Source: Xylogone sp. PMI_703
Lineage: Eukaryota > Ascomycota > Leotiomycetes
Assembly (NCBI GenBank): GCA_021399445.1
Contig: JAJTUQ010000003.1
Coordinates: 2,852,001-2,916,000 of the forward strand
Length of the DNA: 64,000 nucleotides
Direction of reading: 5' to 3'
Numbering within the stretch: the stretch's first letter is position 1; each line of letters begins with the position of its first letter. Position numbers and translations under genes: made by a program. Below are positions 55,702 through 64,000 of the stretch, in pieces. The notes beneath the pieces were generated by a model, which was not told where the DNA came from, ran no database searches, and saw only the letters and a list, made by a program, of their open reading frames with translations.

Positions 55702-56822
55702 TGTTGTCTAGAAGAAAGCTCACGGAACTTGTATGCTCTTTATTTAGTTGAATGCATAGTCAATTGCATTTAGGAACTTAGAGCCATGCTGAGTTCTCGT
55801 CAAAGGTAAGGGCTCTGGTATCAAAATACAGAAACAGGAATAGCGCTAAGAGAAAGTAAGAAAACACAAAGAGAGAAATGTTGAAGGCCTACAAGAGCTA
55901 CTCGGGGCAGACATCATTTGATGTAGATAAGGCATTTTGCAGCACAGGGACACACGAGGAAACGTGGGTACGGTTGCTTTTCGGAGTGGTCTTTCATCTC
56001 CGTGAAAGGAGGAGGAAGGCGAGGTGCAGAGACGGGGGTTCACTCAGGGCTGGTGTGGCTGACTTTAGACACCCCCAGCGCCAAGTCGCAGGACAACAGG
56101 GCCCCATCCCACTGCATGAGCGCTAATTATTTAGTGTTGGTACCCGCGGACTCGCCTGGTCAATTGTTCGAAAATGCCGCCCCGGGTTTCATAGGATGCG
56201 CATGCCTGTTCTGAGGCAAAAAGCGTAGTGCTTGCCTATTGAGCCTATTCTTCGACCTTGCTATGCCCGTATCGAATCACATAATATGCTTTAGATCATA
56301 CAATAGTTCCCACCTCTAATTGAGGATCATTTATTGAATTGATTGAGTGATTGCATGGGACATCTCTAGAGTATGCCCCGAAAATTTCTGGAATATCATT
56401 ATAGAATCTATTATACAAATCGGTCAAGTTACTAGAGCATCTCTATTCCCGTTATTGGGCATGTCCAGAAATTTGTGCACGGCTATCCACGTTTCTTCGA
56501 GATCATTGCTCATCTTCCTCCATCGTGATAGTAGATGCTCTAGGCTGTTTCCAAAGCATTATTGGAAAGGAGAACTTCTATATTCTCGGGCGGCATATGA
56601 AGAGTGGGCACTGACTCAAATGCATTGCAGTGCCCACCATGTATATCGCCATATATCCCATATAGCATCCAGCTAAATGCGTCTGAGTTCGAGAGGTGCA
56701 GAGCAACCTTCAAGGATGTCTCTGTTTAAGATAGTGTTTGGCGATTCGGAGGTCCTGAAAAGACTGGGTATGAGGTCAGGGAAGTACTGCTCTCTATTTT
56801 CTTGCGCATGTATAAACGGGCT
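55702..56822. other. Intergenic spacer
   Basis: 1.12 kb between tandem minus-strand genes. No supported gene; frames at 56002-56883 are unrecognised. Confidence 0.5.
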
Positions 56823-58217
56823 TCACACAGTCGCGGGAATTGTTTGTGGGCCCTTCGTTCTTCCTAAACCTTCTTTCCCGTAGTAATCCATAGGATAAAC
56901 ACCATCGTTACTCTTGGCCCAATCTTCCCTCGACCCTAAAGCAATCAATGCTTCATAAGGAGTAAGTAGTGGTCGAGGAAAGGTATAGCCCCAATCGATA
57001 CTTAGTCTTGGACACGCAACTTGAACCCAGCACTCGACATCGTCCATCATACCTAGCTTTCCCGGGAAAATTTCACTTAATAACAGATTGACATACGGAA
57101 TTCCCTGATCTTCGAGCTTTTTCTCGATGAGTGTCAGGGTGTGTGGGTTCCCCTGACGGCCAAGAGCCCCGAGGATCAGACCCCATTTCTTAGCCGTTTT
57201 GGCGGAATTGATCGCATTTCGACGTAGTGTCTGCATTTCGTTGTGGTCATAGGTCTCTCGTGTTAGTTTTCTCGAATATGGATCATAGCGATATGCTGGT
57301 ATGTCTGGATTGTGTATCATGGCGCTTTCGAGGTGAAACCTTCCATCCCCCAGATACAATATTATATCAACACCGTCAGTAGATGCCAGCCTGGGTGATG
57401 TGCATCCTAGTATTTCTCCTCTACTTAGAGGTGCAATTTGCGGAATTATAACCTTATATCCAGCTTTCTCTAGAGGTGCTCGAACTCCATGTAATGTAGC
57501 ATTGAATTGAATTGTCCCAACCATCGCAATGGTTTTCCCGGACGCGAAGTTCCTCTGCAGCGTGGCAAGAAGATGTGTAGTGTCAATGCTGATGTCAACA
57601 AAGACGTATAGCGTCTTTATCTTGGTAACATCCACAGGAATGAGGCATGAGTGCGCATAATGCACCAGAAGATCACAACCAAGAGCACGAGCAGTATAGT
57701 CGTCGATACAGCAGGCCCCATACGTGACATCTCCCATTATAAGAGTTTCAATGCCTGGGCAGAACTGAGTCAAGATATCTGAGATCGTCGTCGCAAATAA
57801 TAGCAATCCTTCCGGCATTTGTAACGCCACCTTTTTTGAGCCATTTGTCCTTATTCTATGGATAGTTTTATGTATTTCGAACGAATAGTTAGGTGGGAGC
57901 AGAGCAATTGCAGCGTTAATATCAGGGTCATTAAGTATCTCGGGTGGCACTTGGTTTATACTTCTGGGAGTTCTCTTTGGTTTAGCAACTTTTATAATGA
58001 AATTTAATTAGTAAACTGAAGGTATATCGCGGGCATAGATAATACCTTCAATGGCGTTACTTTCCGAAACTGCATCACTATTTCTGGATACCGACTCCGT
58101 AGCTTGTCTTCGGCCAACAAACCGTTTCTTCGGCTGTTTTTGAGGTATGGGTTCTCTCGAACTCTCCTCAATATCTGCAGCTAACCCAAGATCAACCTGA
58201 GCGCGATCGTCCTCCAT
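56823..58217 (-). CDS. dph1: Diphthamide biosynthesis protein 1
   Basis: With DPH2, performs the radical-SAM-like [4Fe-4S] transfer of 3-amino-3-carboxypropyl to eEF2 histidine, the first step to diphthamide. Exons 58217-58046 and 57988-56823; 57-nt intron; 445 aa. KKRFVGRR near the N-terminus is a conserved DPH1 feature. [40 protein letters not shown] (C150, C151 region), [25 protein letters not shown] and [20 protein letters not shown] are family blocks and include the cluster cysteines. Divergent from HMG-CoA lyase with only 274 nt between start codons. Confidence 0.95.
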
Positions 58218-58491
58218 TTTTCAGGACTTTATTCCTAGGAAGCTTGAATACAGGATCGTGAAACTTCTTTTAAGAAAATTATTAAGCTACCCCTCAGCCC
58301 CTCTATCGCAAGGATAATCTGGGCCTTAGGCTCCAATAATCATCGGCTTAAGAATTGCCATCGGCCCAGAATGCCGATGGTCTTTCGGACCGCCCCTATG
58401 CGCGACCCCCCGCATTTTGCATTTCGGTTGTAGCTACATAAAGATGTCATCGAATCATACGAACGACTTTCTGCGAGTATGAATTTCGAAC
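58218..58491. promoter_or_regulatory. Bidirectional promoter DPH1 / HMG-CoA lyase
   Basis: 274 nt separate the two divergent start codons, so both promoters must lie here. No clear TATA box. Confidence 0.45.
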
Positions 58492-59677
58492 ATGTCCTCC
58501 ATAAGGTTATTGTCAAAACGTTGCCAAAATATTCTCCGGCCTCGGTACGCCAGGGGCTTAGCCACTACAGTTAATGAGCCGAATATTCCCTCAAGCAATC
58601 GCGTTCGACTAGTTGAAGTAGGACCACGAGATGGGCTACAGAACGAAAAAAAGACAATCCCCCTAGCAACCAAACTTGAATTGATTGAGCGTCTTGCAAA
58701 AACGGGATTGACGGATATCGAGGCTGGCTCTTTTGTGGCGCCAAAATGGGTACCACAGGTAATGCTGCTATTTTTGAATTATCAAACCGTAACTGACCTA
58801 TGTTGTTTAGATGGCGGATTCAAGTAGTGTTCTTGAGCATATCCTCAAGAATAACCCGGTATCATTGCAGCCCATTCGATACTCCTTTCTCGCACCGAAC
58901 ACAAAGGGGTTAGACAATGCCATGGCGATCCTCAAGCAAAACCCGAACTCCTACAATACCGATTTCCCACCATCGTCTGAGCAAGCAAGCATAGAACAAA
59001 ATGCGGATTCTAATAAGAAATCTGCAAATAATCCATTCATTGAGCTGTCAGTATTTGCTGCAGCAACTGAGTCATTCAGCCAGAAGAACCTAAACTGCTC
59101 TATTGAGGAATCCTTACAACGATTCCAGGGGGTCATCCAAGGCGCAAAGGCTGCCGGCCTACGAGCTCGTGGGTACATTTCCGTTGTGCTAGGTTGTCCA
59201 TTCGAGGGATACGATGTGGATCCTCGAAGAGTCGCAGAAATAGCGACGGATTTACTGGAGATGGGAGTGGATGAAATATCATTAGGAGACACTACAGGAA
59301 TGGGAACAGCGCCTAGAACTGGCGAGTTATTGAAGGCTATGTCTGCTGCTGGAGTTAGAAACGAGGATATTGCTATGCATTTCCACGACACCTATGGTCA
59401 GGCACTTGTGAACACAGCAGTAAGTCTTGAGCATGGCATCCGGACATTTGACAGCAGTGTTGGTGGACTTGGAGGCTGTCCATACAGCCCTGGGGCAACG
59501 GGAAATGTTGCTACGGAAGACATGGTTTACTTCATGGAGAGTCTGGGGATGGATCCTGGAGTAGATCTAAATGCTCTCACTGATATTGGTGCATGGATAA
59601 CGGAGCAAATAGGCAAACCCAACTCTAGCAGTGTTGGAAAAGCCTTATTAGGTAGAAGGTTAACTGCAAAGAGTTAG
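58492..59677 (+). CDS. Hydroxymethylglutaryl-CoA lyase, mitochondrial
   Basis: Cleaves HMG-CoA to acetyl-CoA and acetoacetate, the last step of leucine breakdown. Exons 58492-58758 and 58811-59677; 52-nt intron; 377 aa. A basic, Ser-rich presequence (SSIRLLSKRCQNILRPRYAR) predicts the matrix. VRLVEVGPRDGLQNE is the TIM-barrel first strand with catalytic Arg and Asp; SLGDTTGMGTA, HFHDTYGQAL (metal-binding histidines) and GGLGGCPYSPGATGN (catalytic Cys) are all present. An Asn/Ser/Glu-rich insert of about 35 residues (NPNSYNTDFPPSSEQ to NKKSANN) separates LAPNTKGLDNAMAIL from FIELSVFAAATESFS. Confidence 0.95.
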
Positions 59678-60086
59678 TTTGTACTGTAGGCGTTACGGCT
59701 GGTTGAGCAGATGTAAATACGTTCGCATGGCATAGTCAGAAAATGCTCGTAATTCCCAACCCGAAAATTTCTACCGTGAACTTCAAAGATAAGAACATAC
59801 AAAAACTATGCACATTTGAATAACGTATGCATAACATTGATTGAAACAGAAGCTAGGAAAGCTAGCTTTCATCTGAGTGATTCAAGATCTCCATGCCACG
59901 TGATTGTTCTAAGCCACTGCGTTCGCTTATCGTAGGTTGACGAGCTAGCTTCCCAAGCTCCAAACCACCTCCATCCATCAGCCCCAACCCGAGCTTGTCA
60001 CAACGTCGGTAAGATAGATATTACCTGCGTGTTGGTTTATCTGCATAACGGAATAGCTGATTTAATACCCCCGGGAAATAGCAGCC
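59678..60086. other. Intergenic spacer, V-ATPase B promoter
   Basis: 409 nt. CACGTG at 59897-59902 lies 185 nt upstream of the ATG. No gene. Confidence 0.45.
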
Positions 60087-62016
60087 ATGGGAGATCCAAG
60101 AGAATCGTCATCCTACAGCATAGTGCCTAGGATTAAGTACAATACTATTGGAGGCATCAATGGACCGCTAGTTATTCTTGAGAATGTTAGTATATGGATT
60201 TAAGAATTTATGGTGGAAAATTACTCACAGTGACACAGGTGAAATTCCCGAGGTACAATGAGATCGTTACGCTTACCCTGCCAGATGGAAGTGAGAGGTC
60301 GGGACAGGTTCTTGAAGCTAGAGGTAGGAGAAGCTTCCCGTTCAGAATACATTCAGATGACCCAGGCTAACATTAATATATTCAGGAAACAAAGCCGTTG
60401 TCCAAGTATAATCACCACCCTGTGACTGGCTACTTAGTATCGATGTTAATACGTCATTAGGTTTTCGAAGGAACACCTGGTATTGATGTCAAGAAGGTGG
60501 GACATCTACGTTAGACCAACATTGTCCTAGCTGACATAAGGATAGACAAAAGTCGAGTTTACTGGACAAAGCTTAAAACTAGGTGTCTCAGAAGATATGT
60601 TGGGTCGTATATTCGACGGGTCTGGAAGAGCCATTGATAAAGGACCCAAAGTTTTGGCCGAGGATTTCCTTGATATCAACGGTAGTCCAATTAATCCATA
60701 CTCCCGGGTAAGCGAATGTTTATATACTCTCAGTGGACCTTAGCCTCGTCCTCAATGCGGGCGATAGTGTTGAAATAAGTACCTATATGAACAATTTACT
60801 AAATTCTTGCAGGTTTATCCAGAAGAGATGATTTCTACTGGTGTCTCTGCCATTGATACGATGAACTCAATTGCACGTGGTCAAAAGATCCCAGTTTTCA
60901 GTGCCTCAGGTCTTCCGCATAACGAAATTGCAGCTCAAATCTGTCGGCAAGCAGGTCTAGTTCAAAAGCAAGGAATAACGGACAAAGGTGTCCATGACGG
61001 CCATGAAGACAATTTCTCTATTGTCTTTGGTGCTATGGGTGTCAACTTGGAAACCGCCAGATTTTTCACTCGAGACTTTGAAGAGAATGGTAGCTTGGAA
61101 CGTGTTACTCTTTTCTTGAATTTGGCAAATGACCCAACGTAAGCATTTCAAGCACTAAATTGTGGTATCTCACTAAAAGAAACATAGTATCGAGCGTATT
61201 ATCACACCCCGTCTGGCTCTGACAACAGCCGAATACTATGCTTACCAGCTTGAGAAGCATGTCCTGGTCATCCTTACTGATATGACGGCATATTGTGACG
61301 CTCTCCGTGAAGTTTCAGCCGCTCGAGAAGAAGTCCCAGGTCGACGTGGTTATCCAGGTTACATGTACACTGACTTGTCAACCATCTACGAACGAGCCGG
61401 TCGTGTTGAAGGCCGGAACGGTTCTATTACACAGATCCCCATTCTCACGATGCCTAACGACGATATCACACATCCCATTCCCGATCTTACGGGCTATATT
61501 ACTGAGGGACAGATCTTTATCGATCGTCAATTACACAACCGTGCTATCTACCCTCCAATCAACGTTCTGCCTTCTCTCTCTCGTCTCATGAAATCCGCTA
61601 TCGGCGAGGGTCTTACTCGAAAAGACCATGGTGATGTATCCAACCAATTGTACGCAAAATATGCTATTGGCAGAGACGCGGCGGCTATGAAGGCGGTTGT
61701 AGGGGAGGAAGCTTTGTCAGTCGAAGATAAGCTTTCCCTCGAGTTCTTGGATAAGTTCGAGCGCACATTCATTTCCCAATCCGCTTACGAAGCTCGAACG
61801 ATCTTTGAATCCCTTGATCTCGCGTGGAGTTTATTACGTATCTACCCCAAGGAGATGCTCAATCGTATACCCGCCAAGATTCTGTCAGAATTCTACCAGA
61901 GATCTCAAGACCGAAAGGGCAAAGGAAGGGCTGGAAACAAGGATACCCGAGACAACGCTGAGGAGTCGGCCCCCAAGGCCAACGGTGGCCAGGAAGAAAA
62001 TCTCATTGACGCATGA
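60087..62016 (+). CDS. vma2: V-type ATPase subunit B (VMA2)
   Basis: Non-catalytic nucleotide-binding B subunit of the V1 sector, acidifying the vacuole and endosomes. Seven exons: 60087-60185, 60239-60323, 60386-60405, 60461-60496, 60546-60707, 60813-61138, 61188-62016; 518 aa. The first five are small (99, 85, 20, 36, 162 nt). Joined sequence is collinear with the family: [77 protein letters not shown] (degenerate P-loop as expected for B), RREVPG-like loop [18 protein letters not shown], and [14 protein letters not shown]. Fungal C-terminal tail is Lys/Glu/Asn-rich. Confidence 0.96.
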
Positions 62017-63123
62017 GAAAGATGAAATGAAGGAGAAATATCTCTTAACGACTAATGCGTTATTATGTATGGCTTGTTGGTATACTGGCACTGGGGCGGT
62101 GACATTTTACTTCAGCTCAGCGCCAGAATCGCGAGTGGTTCTGGAATTGGGGGAGCTCCGATTTTAGCATAGTTATTGGGTTCAGTTATTAGAAACGGAT
62201 TGAGTACTCGTAAATGGACAAAGCAATTATGGCGCTATACACTTTGCTTGTTCTACAATCGTGAGACATGTTTTGTGGATTAAGAATTTACCTTCGCATC
62301 CCATGGAGTAGCTGCCTCGGTGAAGACTATGCACCGTACGCCTCGGATGTATATGCGCGCGAATGGCAAAGAGCTGGTCACATCTCCGCTACGATGTTAT
62401 TGCGATTGACTTTGGAGAGCCTGCATGGATTATTGCGACTCGCTCTGAGTGGCTGCCCCGCACGAAGCAGCGTGCGGCGCATTTGTATGCGGGAATGGCT
62501 GGTCCAGCGCCACCGTTTGGCGGCCAAGCGGTAAAGCTTCTCCCCGCAATAGTCGCCCCAATCAAGTGCGCCCCTGCGGCCCAACGTCATTCCATCCCCA
62601 GAAGTCACATCGCACCTCCAACTCCAGCAACAATCTACGCTCTCTTTACGTTAACAGGCAGGAGCACAAGCTCGTATCCCGGCCCAGGAACACGGCCATT
62701 TCGCTCCTTTTGATTTGTCCTTCGTTACGCATGTCTTCGTGTTTTGCTTGCATGATTTGTTGACTGTCCAGGGGATTCCGGACTTCGAAAGGCTTGTTTG
62801 GCCTAGGATCGCTATAGTGGTTACCGGACGGGCAGTATTCTTTGGCGATCGAATGTGGGTTTGGCCAGGATACGCTGAACTATCCAGGCAGTCGGGGTCA
62901 GCTGCTGCGAGCTGGGGAGCAAAAGTTGTTTAAACTGAGGGGTTGGAGCCATGGTCTTGGGTTGTACTGCATTGCTTTTATAGAGCTCCAACCTCGCCCG
63001 GTCCTGCTCGTCCGGAGTTTGACTGCGAGAGCGTCTCTTCAGACTTTCGTTGACGTCCTTAGTCTTAGCATTGACGAACAATAAGGGGTTGAGTAATTAA
63101 TTGTCGCTCCCAAGGCCGTCAAG
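62017..63123. other. Intergenic spacer
   Basis: 1.1 kb, GC-richer 62300-62700 with several overlapping frames of about 80-116 codons, none recognisable. The right end is the epimerase promoter. Confidence 0.5.
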
Positions 63124-64000
63124 ATGCTAGGCAGAAGTCTCCTTCTGGCAGTGTCCATTCTGTCGCCTCTAGGCTATGCCCAGGTACCAGGCGAAACCCT
63201 CACTGGTACAGTTGGGAATAGCTCCGTTGCGGGTGGCGCCCGTGGTCCTGATGCTGATGGCAAGTACGAGATCACTGGCACTGGAATTCGCGCCAATTTC
63301 ATCCCTTACGGTGCTTCCATCTCCAATCTCTTCATCAAGGATATCCATGGAATAGAGCGCGACATAGTAGGCGGCTTTGACAATGCATCCTACTATAGCA
63401 TCGACAAGCAGCACCCTCACTTCGGCGGTGTGCCCGGCCGCTACGCAAATCGCATCAAAAACTCCAGTTTTGTAATTGACGGCAAGACCTATCATATTCT
63501 CCCTAATGAAAACCCAACAGATGCAAATCCTGCTGGTGTAGACACCCTTCATGGTGGCCCTGATGGATGGGATTGGAGAAATTTCACCGTTGTAGCGCAC
63601 ACCAAAAACAGTATTACATTTAGCATTACTGATCCTGATGGAGACCAAGGCTTCCCCGGAGAGGTTGTAAGTTATATCACTTACACCCTAGGGAATCGTA
63701 CGTGGGACTTCAGGATGGTTGCAATTGCCACGACGAAGACTACCCCTATCATGTTGAGTTCTCATGTAAGTACCAACTTATATCTTTCACATTATTTCAC
63801 GAAGTCGTTTTCTGATGTTTATGCAGACTTACTGGAATCTTGACGGTTGGGCAAATAATGAGACAGCGCTTGTCCTTAATCACTCTCTTCACCTTCCCTA
63901 CGCTGGGCAGCGAGTCGCTACAGACCCAATCCTTATCCCCACCGGAGATATCCTAGCCAACCAGCAACACTCTGTCAATGACTTCTGGTCAGCACCAAAA
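63124..64000 (+). CDS. Aldose 1-epimerase, secreted (partial, runs off the window)
   Basis: Mutarotase interconverting alpha and beta anomers of sugars such as galactose and glucose. Exon 1 is 63124-63765; the 61-nt intron ends at 63826; exon 2 continues past the window edge. Signal peptide: MLGRSLLLAVSILSPLGYAQ. Family blocks: IPYGASISNLFIKDIHG, HPHFGGVPGRYANRI with the sugar-contact Asn-Arg, DTLHGGPDGWDWRNF with the catalytic His, and SSHTYWNLDGW across the join. About 270 of an expected 390-410 residues are visible. The signal peptide and N-glycosylation sites set it apart from cytosolic mutarotases. Confidence 0.93.

Noticed and set aside
53701..58217. Possible iron-uptake or pigment gene cluster around the multicopper oxidase
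   Set aside because: Neighbours are an acid phosphatase and DPH1; no FTR1 permease, polyketide synthase or scytalone dehydratase gene is present.

Overview
This is nuclear DNA from a filamentous ascomycete (Pezizomycotina). The protein set fits Leotiomycetes or a related class, but that placement is an inference and was not tested. Evidence for a fungal nucleus: almost every gene is split by 45-135 nt GT-AG introns with CTAAC-like branch sites, there are no operons, and the genes encode conserved fungal or eukaryotic proteins (SNU66/SART1, VPS39, HbrB/Bit61, a PtaB-type LIM-binding protein, IES2, PEX14, GON7, V-ATPase B). I resolved 26 genes to exon level where needed. Twenty-five are complete and one, an aldose epimerase, runs off the right edge.

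Layout. 0.7-13.4 kb: SNU66 (+), nicotinamide riboside kinase (-), mitochondrial aspartate aminotransferase (+), a coiled-coil protein of unknown role (-), mitoribosomal bL28m (+), a type II membrane protein with a glycosyltransferase-like core (+), and a SET-domain protein (-). 13.4-15.7 kb is AT-rich and gene-poor, with one doubtful orphan frame. 15.7-22.6 kb: aldo-keto reductase (+), a fungal-specific transcription-factor-domain protein (+), and a DUF4050 protein (-). 24.2-31.1 kb: VPS39 (+), GON7 (-), HbrB/Bit61 (+). 33.1-44 kb: PtaB/Ldb-like regulator (+), IES2 (-), PEX14 (+), SPX-domain phosphate transporter (+). 44.8-58.2 kb is a minus-strand run: a 1.08-kDa-residue-scale (about 1080 aa) repeat coiled-coil protein, secreted acid phosphatase, membrane-anchored multicopper oxidase, DPH1. 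58.5-64 kb is a plus-strand run: HMG-CoA lyase, V-ATPase B, aldose 1-epimerase.

Most genes are independent housekeeping or regulatory loci. I see no biosynthetic cluster, CRISPR array, transposase or rRNA gene. Loose themes: phosphate (transporter, acid phosphatase, CACGTG motifs), vacuole/endosome (VPS39, V-ATPase B), and TOR signalling (HbrB). The strongest oddities are a 3-nt exon followed by a 10-nt exon in the aminotransferase, a long array of about 30-40-residue coiled-coil repeats, a multicopper oxidase anchored by an N-terminal Gly-Leu-rich helix, and a membrane protein whose GT-A-like motif appears to have lost its acidic residues. Exon joins come from splice consensus, reading phase and family conservation; no transcript data were available.
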